Source of the DNA: an uncultured Prevotella sp. | GTDB lineage: Bacteria > Bacteroidota > Bacteroidia > Bacteroidales > Bacteroidaceae | Assembly: GCA_900541575.1 (NCBI GenBank) | Contig: UQKO01000009.1 | Coordinates: 1-64,000, forward strand | Direction of reading: 5' to 3' | DNA length: 64,000 nt | Shown here: in pieces, positions 25,149-32,570 of the stretch | How the letters are laid out: each line of letters begins with the position of its first letter | How positions within the stretch are numbered: the first letter of the stretch is position 1 | The notes under the pieces: generated by a model | Databases searched by the model: none | Told to the model about the DNA's origin: nothing | The model's input: the letters and a program-made list of their open reading frames with translations, nothing else | Translations under genes and position numbers: made by a program

Positions 25149-26984
25149 TTAAAGCTGCTGCATGTCATTCAGCCTCTTATAGTATCCACCGAGCTTTAGA
25201 AGTTCTTCGTGAGTGCCTCGCTCTACTATACGGCCTTCATAAAGCACACAAATCTCGTCAGCATTCTTAATGGTAGAAAGACGGTGAGCAATAGCAATGG
25301 TGGTGCGCGTCTTCATCAAACGCTCTAGTGCTTCCTGCACGAGGCGTTCACTCTCCGTATCGAGTGCAGAAGTAGCTTCGTCGAGAATCAATATGTCGGG
25401 ATTCTTGAGCACAGCACGTGCTATTGATACACGCTGACGCTGACCACCTGAAAGACGGCAACCGCGGTCGCCCACTTTCGTATCGTAGCCTTCTTCACTT
25501 TCCATGATGAAGTCGTGTGCGTTGGCCACTTTGGCTGCTTCGACAACTTGCTCCATTGTGGCGTTTTCCACTCCAAAGGTGATGTTGTTATAAAAGGAGT
25601 CGTTGAAAAGAATGGCTTCTTGATTGACATTGCCTATGAGCTGACGCAAGTCGGAGAGCGAGAGAGTCTTGACATTCTTGCCATCAATAAGAATTTCGCC
25701 CCCCGTCACATCATGATAGCGCGGAAGTAAATCTACAAGGGTAGATTTGCCTGAACCGCTCTGCCCCACCAATGCAATAGTCTGGCCACGACGCACAGTA
25801 AGATTGACACCACGAAGCACAGGCGTAGTGCCATTGTAAGAGAAGTTCACATTGCGAAACTCTATGCTATCTGTCAATCCGCTGATATGGATGGGATGGG
25901 GTGATTCCTTAATTGTATTCTCTGCATTGAGTATTTTATTGACTCGCTCAATAGAGGCCATACCCTTTGGAATGGCATACGAAGCTTTTGAGAAATCCTT
26001 GAGAGGCTGGATGATACTATAGAGTATGACCATATAGAAAATGAACGTGGGCGCATCAATGGGCGAATGATCGGAAAAGATAAGCGTGCCGCCATACCAT
26101 AAAACCATCACTATGAGCACTGTACCAAGAAACTCACTCACGGGATGTGCCGATGCTTGACGAATGGCCACACGATTAGAAGCATCGCGGAAGTCGTTGG
26201 TGGATTCGTCGAAGCGCTTTACCATCTTCTTCTCCGCGGTGAAAGCCTTAATAATGCGCATACCACCTAACGTTTCGTCGAGTTGAGCCATCGTGTCGCT
26301 CCATTTATTTTGTGCATCAAGACTCTGACGCTTCAATTTTCTACCTATACGCCCCATAGCCCATCCCATCAAGGGAAGCACTATAATGGTAAATAGCGTG
26401 AGTTGCCATGATGTGTAGATAAGCACACTAAAGTAGCAAAGAAGCAGGATGGGATTCTTGATAAGCATTTCAAGCGAACCTGTGATAGAATTTTCTATCT
26501 CGCCCACATCACCACTCATACGAGCTATTATATCGCCCTTGCGCTCGTCACTAAAAAAAGAGAGCGGCAGGGAGATTATCTTATGATAAATGTGCATACG
26601 AATGTCGCGCACAATACCTGTGCGAAGCGGCACCATGATTCCAACAGAAGCAAAATAGCATCCCGTTTTAAGAAGTGTGGTAATCACCAAAAACAGTCCG
26701 ATGAACAATAAAGCTGTGGCTGCACCATATTTATCCATAAGCTGCGTAGTGTACCAGTACATATTGTTCACGGCAATATCTTTCATGCTCACCCCTACCG
26801 TGTTCCAATCCATGAACACATAGCGCGTCTTGTCTATGCCAAAGAGCATTTGCAGCATAGGAATAATGCTTATAAAGGAAAACACATTGAGCAGAGCTGA
26901 TAGAAGATTAAAAAGGAGTGAGCCTATCATGTAGCCCTTATATGGTGACACAAAATGCCGCATCATGCGGAAAAATTCTTTCAT
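25149..26984 (-). CDS. MsbA-like ABC transporter (fused membrane and ATPase domains)
   Basis: The 611-residue half-transporter has six membrane helices (about 20-310) and a nucleotide-binding domain. The domain shows Walker A GQSGSGKST (about 409), signature LSGGQRQRVSIARAV (about 508), Walker B ILILDEATSALD and the H-loop AIAHRLSTI. It is of the lipid A/lipid flippase or drug export type and would act as a dimer in the inner membrane. It is first in a run of four same-strand genes, with the sulfatase-fold gene starting 58 bases after its stop. An export role for a lipid modified by that enzyme is an inference. Confidence 0.88.
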   Translation of the reverse strand: MKEFFRMMRHFVSPYKGYMIGSLLFNLLSALLNVFSFISIIPMLQMLFGIDKTRYVFMDWNTVGVSMKDIAVNNMYWYTTQLMDKYGAATALLFIGLFLVITTLLKTGCYFASVGIMVPLRTGIVRDIRMHIYHKIISLPLSFFSDERKGDIIARMSGDVGEIENSITGSLEMLIKNPILLLCYFSVLIYTSWQLTLFTIIVLPLMGWAMGRIGRKLKRQSLDAQNKWSDTMAQLDETLGGMRIIKAFTAEKKMVKRFDESTNDFRDASNRVAIRQASAHPVSEFLGTVLIVMVLWYGGTLIFSDHSPIDAPTFIFYMVILYSIIQPLKDFSKASYAIPKGMASIERVNKILNAENTIKESPHPIHISGLTDSIEFRNVNFSYNGTTPVLRGVNLTVRRGQTIALVGQSGSGKSTLVDLLPRYHDVTGGEILIDGKNVKTLSLSDLRQLIGNVNQEAILFNDSFYNNITFGVENATMEQVVEAAKVANAHDFIMESEEGYDTKVGDRGCRLSGGQRQRVSIARAVLKNPDILILDEATSALDTESERLVQEALERLMKTRTTIAIAHRLSTIKNADEICVLYEGRIVERGTHEELLKLGGYYKRLNDMQQL

Positions 26985-27034
26985 ACGTATGAAAAATGCG
27001 TTGAATGATAATGATTATTTAGCGTATATCGCGG

Positions 27035-27042
27035 CAAAATTA
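27035..27042 (-). promoter_or_regulatory. -7 promoter element for the ABC transporter cluster
   Basis: The complement reads TAATTTTG, matching TAnnTTTG, 50 bases upstream of the ABC transporter start. No TTTG is seen at the right distance upstream. Confidence 0.4.
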
Positions 27043-27109
27043 CGAATAATTCTCCACGTAGAGGCGTATAGGGGTTCGGAGTTTAAGGTGAGAATCTTGT
27101 GAACTACCG

Positions 27110-27316
27110 CTAAACTAAAGATTTAGCGGCTTCGGAGATACCAATACCTCCTCTCTTTTCCTGCTTCTTACTGCCACGGCTTTTTAGGACACGGGGTCGT
27201 TCATCCACCGTTGGGCAGTCCACAGGCTTGACTTTCCCACGCTCCGTGGGTAGGGCCTTCAAGCCAAATTCCTTGATATTGCAGGCAGCATTGAAATCCC
27301 GATCTTTCATTTTCAA
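27110..27316 (-). pseudogene. tnpB: 3' fragment of a TnpB (IS200/IS605 OrfB) gene
   Basis: The 68 residues match only the C-terminal end of TnpB: KDRDFNAACNIKEFGLKAL contains the last RuvC motif (D, N, N), followed by the charged family tail with RGSKKQEKRGGIG. The zinc finger and the first two RuvC motifs are missing, so no nuclease can be made. Its stop codon lies within the hairpin at 27107-27129. In intact elements that 3' region encodes the guide-RNA scaffold. Confidence 0.85.
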
Positions 27317-27379
27317 ACGATTACATTAGAATTAACAGAGTATTGGTAAAGAAGAAAGCAAGTAATATTCTGAACCATT

Positions 27380-27856
27380 CTACCCCATTTTTACAGGCAC
27401 ACCATGTGTATTCTTCACTTCTTTCATAACGAATACACTATGGAAATAGCCTACGCTATCAATGTTGCCAAGCTTGGTACGCATAAACTCCTGGTATGAC
27501 TCCATATCGCGAGTTTGTATTTTTAGCGTGAAGTCATATTCACCACTCGTATTATAGCATTCCGTGATTTCTTCGATATCTTGTATTGCTTCCATAAAAT
27601 CATCCATCAGCATTTGCGAATGGCGCTTAAGACGCATATTACACAACACCGTCATACCATTGTCCGTCTTCTTAGCATCGAGTATGGCATGATAGCCTTT
27701 GATAAAGCCCTCACGCTCCAATCGCTTTTGGCGGTCGAAGGTGGGCGAGGTTGAGAGATTAACCCTCATTGCAAGTTCTTTTACTGTAAGCGTACTATTC
27801 TCTTGAAGGATGTGCAATATCTTGCGATCTATACTATCAAGTTCCGAGAATTTCAT
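27380..27856 (-). CDS. Lrp/AsnC family transcriptional regulator
   Basis: The 158-residue protein has an N-terminal helix-turn-helix (LDSIDRKILHILQENSTLTVKELAMRVNLS, about 5-50) and a C-terminal RAM (AsnC) ligand-binding domain with TECYNTSGEYDFTLKI. It starts at ATG 27856 and is divergent from the MetE-like gene, with about 120-150 bases between them. A 15-base palindrome in that gap is a likely operator. The regulator probably senses an amino acid, perhaps methionine, and controls the neighbour and itself; this is inference from the arrangement. Confidence 0.92.
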   Translation of the reverse strand: MKFSELDSIDRKILHILQENSTLTVKELAMRVNLSTSPTFDRQKRLEREGFIKGYHAILDAKKTDNGMTVLCNMRLKRHSQMLMDDFMEAIQDIEEITECYNTSGEYDFTLKIQTRDMESYQEFMRTKLGNIDSVGYFHSVFVMKEVKNTHGVPVKMG

Positions 27857-27862
27857 TTATTG

Positions 27863-27877
27863 CAGAATAATATTCTG
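27863..27877. promoter_or_regulatory. Candidate Lrp operator palindrome
   Basis: CAGAATA-A-TATTCTG is a perfect 15-base palindrome with a single central base, 7 bases upstream of the Lrp start codon and inside the divergent promoter region. The size and symmetry match AsnC/Lrp binding sites (about 15 bp). Confidence 0.55.
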
Positions 27878-28004
27878 TTATTATAAAGTTTTCAAGCACA
27901 AAAGTAGCATATTTTCCTTAACTCACCAAATATTCTTTGTCGAAACACGCAACTATCATACCTTTGCAAACGAAATAATGATAACAACAAAACAAACAAC
28001 AATC

Positions 28005-29090
28005 ATGACAAAGACTATTAATGGTATTCAGGTTCCACAGCGAGCTGATTTCGTAGGCAGTTTTCTTCGTCCTGCTAATCTCAACGATAGCAATCGCGAC
28101 GAATACGTAGCACAACTGGTAGAGAAGCAGAAGAAATTAGGCTATACCCTCATCACAGATGGAGAATTTAATCGCACATTCTGGCACCTTGATTTCTTTT
28201 GGGGCTTTGGTGGTGTTACCCATGAGCCTGGTGGCGATATAGCCTTCAATGGCGAAACTGCACGTCTTGACAAAGTTTATCTCACTGGCAAACTTACTGC
28301 ACAGCCTCATCCATTCATCGAGGCTTATAAGAAGCTAAAGAAATATGAAGACGATAAGCATATCGCAAAACTCACCATTCCTGCACCAGCACAGCTATTC
28401 CAACAGCTCAACCTACCCAAGAACTTCCTTGGCACAAGAGCCATATATCCTAATATCAATGACCTTATAAACGATATTGCTGCTGTATACCAGGATTTCA
28501 TTCGTCAGTTCTATGCCGTAGGAGGTAGATATCTCCAGCTTGATGATTGCTCGTGGGGAGCAATTTTAGGTAGTTCAAATTCTATTTCTTTACAGCGATA
28601 TAAGGAATTGGGTAGCAACCTCGATGATGTAAAAGAACAGCTACTAACTGTCAACAACCGCGCTATAGAAGGTCGTCCTGCAGATTTGGTAGTGGCAACA
28701 CACATTTGTCGTGGTAACTATCATTCCACATGGTTTAATAGTGGCGCCTACGACTCTGTAGCCGATTGGGCTTTTGCTCGTGAGAATGTAGATGTGCTAT
28801 ATCTTGAATACGACGATGAGCGCTCTGGCGGCTTTGAGCCATTAGCAAAGGTTAGTCCTGACAAGCATGTGGTACTCGGACTGATAACCACCAAGCGCCC
28901 TGAACTTGAAGACGAGGACGGAATTATAGCTCGCATCCACGAGGCTGCCAAATACATACCATTGGAGCGTCTTTCGCTCTCGCCACAATGTGGTTTCGCC
29001 TCTTGTGCAATTGGTAATAAGCTTACTGTTGAGCAGCAATGGGCAAAACTACAACTTGTAAAGCGTATCTCGGAGAAAGTATGGGGATAA
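28005..29090 (+). CDS. MetE-like methionine synthase II family protein (short YxjG/YxjH type)
   Basis: The 361-residue protein corresponds to the catalytic C-terminal half of cobalamin-independent methionine synthase, like Bacillus YxjG/YxjH. Zinc-ligand motifs are visible: THICRGNYHSTW (His and Cys), LEYDDERSGGFE and LSPQCGFASC (Cys). The start of the barrel reads ADFVGSFLRPANL. It lacks the N-terminal half of full MetE, so the methyl donor may not be polyglutamyl-methyltetrahydrofolate. ATG 28005 is preferred; ATG 27978 adds nine residues. The gene looks more AT-rich than its neighbours and lies between IS605 remnants, consistent with gain by transfer. Confidence 0.87.
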   Translation: MTKTINGIQVPQRADFVGSFLRPANLNDSNRDEYVAQLVEKQKKLGYTLITDGEFNRTFWHLDFFWGFGGVTHEPGGDIAFNGETARLDKVYLTGKLTAQPHPFIEAYKKLKKYEDDKHIAKLTIPAPAQLFQQLNLPKNFLGTRAIYPNINDLINDIAAVYQDFIRQFYAVGGRYLQLDDCSWGAILGSSNSISLQRYKELGSNLDDVKEQLLTVNNRAIEGRPADLVVATHICRGNYHSTWFNSGAYDSVADWAFARENVDVLYLEYDDERSGGFEPLAKVSPDKHVVLGLITTKRPELEDEDGIIARIHEAAKYIPLERLSLSPQCGFASCAIGNKLTVEQQWAKLQLVKRISEKVWG

Positions 29091-29138
29091 GGAGGCAATA
29101 TTGTAAAAACAGCAGATTGATTACTATAGAAATCTTAA

Positions 29139-29546
29139 AATGAGACCATTATACAGATAGATTACATTTCAAAGAACCAATCGAAGTTTCTCATCATATA
29201 TCACGTGATATTTGTATGCTAATACAGGAAGATGCTAATCATTGGAGCAGTGGAATATGACATGAAGCAAATCACGCAGAACCTATCAGACTTTAACATT
29301 GAGGTCATGGAAACCGACAAAGACCATATTCACATGATGATATGTAGCGAACCAAAACTATCTCCGTTGCAAATCGTAAGGAGGCTAAAACAAATGTCAA
29401 CAATTGCCATTTGGAAAAAACATGAAAATTACCTTAGACATGTATTTTACAAGGAAAACACATTTTGGACAGATGGTTACTTTGTGTCATCAGTCGGAAA
29501 TGTCTGTCAGGAAACCATCAAGAAGTACATCGAAAATCAAGGATAG
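29139..29546 (+). pseudogene. tnpA: Broken IS200/IS605 Y1 transposase TnpA
   Basis: From ATG 29232 the frame gives 104 residues with the HUH motif DHIHMMI and the family segment LSPLQIVRRLKQMST, ending IKKYIENQG. Reading the same frame upstream shows the missing N-terminus (SKFLIIYHVIFVC), followed by an in-frame TAA at 29220-29222 and then YRKMLII. Intact relatives have Lys there (AAA), so a single base change created the stop. No clear start codon remains in frame upstream. A hairpin follows the gene. Confidence 0.85.
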
Positions 29547-29557
29547 CTATGCAACCC

Positions 29558-29604
29558 CGCATTTGAAAACCCCTAAACTGAAGATTTAGGGGTTTTCAAA
29601 TGCG
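29558..29604. terminator. Perfect hairpin after tnpA remnant (IS end or terminator)
   Basis: Arms of 20 bases (29558-29577 and 29585-29604, core GAAAACCCCTAAA) are perfectly complementary around CTGAAGA. It follows the tnpA remnant and lies before the convergent M15 peptidase gene. The inner part matches the hairpin at 27107-27129 with a compensatory pair change, so it may be the IS right end as well as a terminator. Confidence 0.7.
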
Positions 29605-29632
29605 AGTCCCTATAAAAAAATAGAGAGGAAAC

Positions 29633-30295
29633 TTACTTTTCAAAATGCTGATAATCTTTCCGCTTCTTCCAACTACCGCCCCAAGAGAATCCATGTTGGC
29701 GAAAGAGGCGATAGAGCAAGTCGCCTTGTACAATACGATAAGGCGACTTTCGCGAACGATTAGCCCATCTACGCCCTGCTCGAGGTTGCACCACGGTGCC
29801 TCCCCGAGCCACTAGCGGATTGTATAGCGGATTCACATCAATAGCACGCCCCCAACTATGATTAGAAAGACGCGAAGTGCCAGCAATATGGCGATAGTTG
29901 AACGCCGAAGTATTATTGGCTGTCATCGACCGCTCATCATCGGCTCCATAGCGATCAATAAGGCGCATGCTTTCTATAGGATAGCGAGCTTTATAGAGTT
30001 CGCGAAAGATGCTCACGAGGTCAGCCGCTATACTGCGATGACACACTAGTTCGCCACGCTTTACCCTGCCCTGTGCATCATAATGAAGCACTTCTACATA
30101 ACGCAAATCGCTGCGTTTTACCATACATCCTTGTGGATAAGAGCGACCTTGCATAAGCGTGAATATACTGTCGGGCACGGGGCGCAACCGAAAAGCCTCA
30201 ACCTCGGATTGCAAACGAGCAAAAGCGGAAGATGCAAAAATGATAAAGCAAAAGAATAGAAAGCAAAGGCGAAAAACTGAAATGCGTGAATGCAT
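29633..30295 (-). CDS. Secreted M15 family metallopeptidase (D-Ala-D-Ala carboxypeptidase-like)
   Basis: The M15C-type domain cleaves peptide cross-bridges or stem peptides of peptidoglycan. From ATG 30295 the 220-residue protein has a signal peptide (MHSRISVFRLCFLFFCFIIF, ending SSAFA) and the peptidase domain. Zinc ligands are in SRLSNHSWGRAIDVNPLYNP (His and Asp) and near the end in DYQHFEK (His). A longer frame to 30376 adds an unlikely second hydrophobic stretch. It probably acts in the periplasm on cell-wall turnover. The neighbours give no further clue. Confidence 0.83.
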   Translation of the reverse strand: MHSRISVFRLCFLFFCFIIFASSAFARLQSEVEAFRLRPVPDSIFTLMQGRSYPQGCMVKRSDLRYVEVLHYDAQGRVKRGELVCHRSIAADLVSIFRELYKARYPIESMRLIDRYGADDERSMTANNTSAFNYRHIAGTSRLSNHSWGRAIDVNPLYNPLVARGGTVVQPRAGRRWANRSRKSPYRIVQGDLLYRLFRQHGFSWGGSWKKRKDYQHFEK

Positions 30296-30430
30296 ATAGC
30301 GTGAATTGATTATAATGACCATCATGGCAACGCAAACAGAATATACATAAAAGAACTGCCGCATCCAAATACGCAAGGCAAGGATAACGGCAGTCCGTGT
30401 GAGTTAAGTTGACGATGTGCTGACGAGATA

Positions 30431-30601
30431 TTATTCACCCGGAGCGATTGCGCCAGAGGGGCAAACATCTGCGCAAGTACCGCAGTCAACACACACGTTG
30501 GGGTCGATAGAATACTTTTCGCCTTCAGAGATTGCGCCAGAGGGGCACTCGTCGATGCAGGTACCGCAAGCAATGCAGTCGTCACCAATTACGTAAGCCA
30601 T
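30431..30601 (-). CDS. fdx: Ferredoxin, 2[4Fe-4S]
   Basis: A 56-residue clostridial-type ferredoxin with two CxxCxxCxxxCP clusters: CIACGTCIDECP and CVDCGTCADVCP, each followed by SGAI. It carries electrons between oxidoreductases in anaerobic metabolism. The start is ATG 30601 (MAYVIGDDC); a longer frame upstream is not ferredoxin-like and overlaps the promoter. It is a monocistronic gene with its own promoter. Confidence 0.96.
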   Translation of the reverse strand: MAYVIGDDCIACGTCIDECPSGAISEGEKYSIDPNVCVDCGTCADVCPSGAIAPGE

Positions 30602-30697
30602 AATAGTAGAATTAAAAAATTGTTGTTTAAAGAGTTGAGTTTTGTCCTGCACTCCTTGCCATGCACGAGCTAGGCTCGGAAAGCATAGAATGCGCGA

Positions 30698-30732
30698 CAA
30701 AGTTACATATTTCTTCGATACAAGAAAGCAAA
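30698..30732 (-). promoter_or_regulatory. Promoter for ferredoxin gene
   Basis: On the minus strand TTTG (complement of 30729-30732) precedes TAACTTTG (complement of 30698-30705) by 23 nt, slightly longer than the common 19-21. It lies about 97 bases before the start codon. Confidence 0.5.
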
Positions 30733-30747
30733 GGAGCAAACTTTTAT

Positions 30748-30755
30748 TACTTTTG
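30748..30755 (+). promoter_or_regulatory. -7 promoter element for porT
   Basis: TACTTTTG matches TAnnTTTG, about 90 bases upstream of porT. The -33 element is not clear. Confidence 0.45.
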
Positions 30756-30847
30756 CAGATGCAACAAGCCGCAGTACAATAAAATAGGAGCTAGATAGTT
30801 ATTATATATTATCGCACTAACGGAATTAGTATATTGATTTTAGCACA

Positions 30848-31579
30848 TTGAAAAGAAGACTTCTCATATTATCCCTCTTTCTAGGCATAGCCCTCGTGAC
30901 TGCTGCCCAGCAACGTCGTGTGCAAAATAAGCCTTTCATTGATGAACGGCGTTTTCACTACGGATTCTTCGTAGGTGCACACGACCAATCCATGCGCCTT
31001 GACGGCAATGGCTATGTGCCCCCCCTCACTGCCCTTTCCTCGGCCGAAGGCGGACAACAGCAATGGGTGGCACAGACCGATCAGACTAACTTTGGATTCT
31101 CTGTTGGTGTGCTAGGCGAGTGGCGAATCAACAGTAACCTCGCTTTACGTATACTTCCCTCTCTCCATTTTGGCTCACGCCACGTCACATTCCGAGAACT
31201 TGGAACAGATAGAACGGAGATGCAAGATATGAAGTCGTGTTTCATCGGCATCCCCATCGACCTCAAAATATCTGCTCCTCGATTCAATAATTATCGACCT
31301 TACGTGGTCACAGGAATTGCTCCCATGTACGACCTCATCACGTCTAAACAGAGCCAACTCCGCTGCAAGCCCTTCGTACTCATGCTAGAAGCTGGAATGG
31401 GTTGCGATATGTACTTGCCTTTCTTTAAGTTTATTCCCGAACTCAAATTCTGCTTTGGCCTCAACAACGTGCTACAAAAGAATCGTCGCGACATTACCGA
31501 CCCCTCCCAACTTGTCTTTACCCAAAGCATCGATCGTGCTACCATCGGTATGGTAGTGCTCACATTTTATATAGAGTAA
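30848..31579 (+). CDS. porT: T9SS protein PorT
   Basis: PorT is a small outer-membrane barrel needed for type IX secretion of gingipain-like cargo. The 243-residue protein starts at a TTG codon (TTG AAA AGA AGA), giving a signal peptide MKRRLLILSLFLGIALVTAAQ. It is followed by the family hallmark RRVQNKPFIDERRFHYGFFVG, then alternating strands and the C-terminal aromatic strand GMVVLTFYIE. There is no ATG near enough to replace the TTG. It lies apart from porPKLMN, as in Porphyromonas. A hairpin terminator follows at 31627. Confidence 0.88.
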   Translation: MKRRLLILSLFLGIALVTAAQQRRVQNKPFIDERRFHYGFFVGAHDQSMRLDGNGYVPPLTALSSAEGGQQQWVAQTDQTNFGFSVGVLGEWRINSNLALRILPSLHFGSRHVTFRELGTDRTEMQDMKSCFIGIPIDLKISAPRFNNYRPYVVTGIAPMYDLITSKQSQLRCKPFVLMLEAGMGCDMYLPFFKFIPELKFCFGLNNVLQKNRRDITDPSQLVFTQSIDRATIGMVVLTFYIE

Positions 31580-31626
31580 TGCAGAATATATAATCAAAGG
31601 TCTGCTACTTCTTATTTATTAGAATA

Positions 31627-31672
31627 TAAAAGCGGTATAGGAGTTTTTCCGAAAAATTCCTATACCGCTTTT
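31627..31672. terminator. Hairpin terminator after porT (copy 1)
   Basis: AAAAGCGGTATAGGA (from about 31628) pairs with TCCTATACCGCTTTT (31658-31672) and is followed by T/A-rich sequence. The same stem with a different loop recurs at 32113-32157. Confidence 0.75.
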
Positions 31673-31736
31673 ATTCAACGCTTTAAGCTATTTGTGTAGC
31701 TTATTTGAGCGATTAGTATTCATCCTCGTTGAAGAG
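31656..31736. repeat. 81-bp direct repeat, copy 1 (DUF2795 gene tail plus terminator arm)
   Basis: The segment from ATTCCTATACCGC to GTTGAAGAG matches 32141-32221 base for base by eye. It contains the right arm of the terminator, the spacer, and the last codons of the DUF2795 gene (FNEDEY and stop) on the minus strand. Confidence 0.85.
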
Positions 31737-31835
31737 GAACAAGGCTATAACAAATTCTGAGCGATCCGACTCCATCACTCTGTGGAGTTCTTGACACTCT
31801 CGCTCTCTACCAACAAGTTTGTTTGTCATGATCAT
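31713..31835 (-). pseudogene. Chimeric remnant: AAA ATPase N-terminus joined to DUF2795 tail
   Basis: The 40-codon frame on the minus strand reads MIMTNKLVGRERECQELHRV, then MESDRSEFVIALFLFNEDEY, then stop. The first 30 residues match the usual N-terminus of archaeal-type (DUF234-associated) ATPases, where the sequence would continue into the GRRRIGKT P-loop. Instead it runs into LFNEDEY, the copied end of the neighbouring DUF2795 gene. No ATPase core remains, so this is a fragment. Whether the small frame is translated is unknown. Confidence 0.7.
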
Positions 31836-31899
31836 ACCGTTATATCTTAACCCTTGCAAGGGTAATGGTTTAATTGCATTTAAAAGAAAAATACGGCGT

Positions 31900-31944
31900 T
31901 TATTTACCCAAATCTATGTTGCAGGGGTAGATTTGGGTAAATAA
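31900..31944. repeat. Perfect 17-bp inverted repeat in the duplicated locus
   Basis: TTATTTACCCAAATCTA (31900-31916) and TAGATTTGGGTAAATAA (31928-31944) are exact complements around an 11-base loop. It lies about 65 bases upstream of the ATPase remnant on the minus strand. It could be an operator, a transcription stop or an element end. Confidence 0.7.
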
Positions 31945-32112
31945 TCCGCCTTAAATTCTTTTACATACTCTGACGATGGCTATTTAGTTGCAAAGACAGT
32001 ATGCTCTGATTTGAGCAGTTTATTTTAATAAGACAGGCTGCACCTCAGCAATTGAAGTAAACTTCATTGCGTTCAGCTTACACTGTTTTTTTTTTGGGGG
32101 TAAGAGAACGGG

Positions 32113-32157
32113 AAAAGCGGTATAGGAATGTTGTTGTACAATTCCTATACCGCTTTT
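32113..32157. terminator. Hairpin terminator after the DUF2795 gene (copy 2)
   Basis: AAAAGCGGTATAGGAAT (32113-32129) and ATTCCTATACCGCTTTT (32141-32157) are perfect 17-base arms around an 11-base loop. It lies about 40 bases after the DUF2795 stop codon. Confidence 0.75.
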
Positions 32158-32221
32158 ATTCAACGCTTTAAGCTATTTGTGTAGCTTATTTGAGCGATTA
32201 GTATTCATCCTCGTTGAAGAG
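32141..32221. repeat. 81-bp direct repeat, copy 2
   Basis: This copy is the presumed original, because here the repeat ends inside an intact DUF2795 gene. See 31656-31736. The two copies are 404 bases apart. Confidence 0.85.
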
Positions 32222-32419
32222 AAAGTCTTCCTTTGTAGGATAGTCGGGCCACACGTCTTCAATAGTCTCGTATATTTCGCCTTCGTCTTCGAGTTCCTGA
32301 AGGTTTTCTACCACCTCCATCGGAGCACCCGAGCGCATGGCATAGTCTATCAATTCATCTTTCGTTGCAGGCCAAGGGGCATCTTCGAGCTTCGAGGCCA
32401 ATTCCAATGTCCAATACAT
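32198..32419 (-). CDS. Small DUF2795 family protein
   Basis: The 73-residue acidic protein MYWTLELASKLEDAPWPATK continues with DELIDYAMRSGAPMEVVENL, the DUF2795 core, and ends in the acidic FLFNEDEY. The family is common as a stand-alone small protein in Bacteroidetes and has no assigned function. It has no signal peptide or membrane segment. The last eight codons and the downstream terminator are duplicated at 31656-31736. Confidence 0.88.
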   Translation of the reverse strand: MYWTLELASKLEDAPWPATKDELIDYAMRSGAPMEVVENLQELEDEGEIYETIEDVWPDYPTKEDFLFNEDEY

Positions 32420-32570
32420 AGTTATTGTGAGTTTGAGGTTATATTATTGGTGTTACTACCGCTTCTGAGCGGGCTGTTCCTAGCTTCGAGCGCCAAGAAA
32501 CTGCAGGAAGCTAATTCCCGACAATGAGCGTAATTGCGCGCAAAAATACTCTTTTTCCATAAATGGAACA

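Larger units (their letters stand above)
27107..29604. mobile_element. IS200/IS605-type remnants bracketing an Lrp-metE gene pair
   Basis: A truncated leftward tnpB (27110-27316) and a broken rightward tnpA (about 29139-29546) lie at the two ends of this segment, in the divergent arrangement of IS605. Each end has a hairpin of the same design in the same orientation: CCGCTAAA-CTAAAGA-TTTAGCGG at 27107-27129 and CCCCTAAA-CTGAAGA-TTTAGGGG at 29570-29592. That fits left and right ends of this family, which are subterminal hairpins rather than inverted repeats. The enclosed genes are an Lrp-type regulator and a MetE-like enzyme. Two unrelated insertions are the alternative. Confidence 0.5.
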
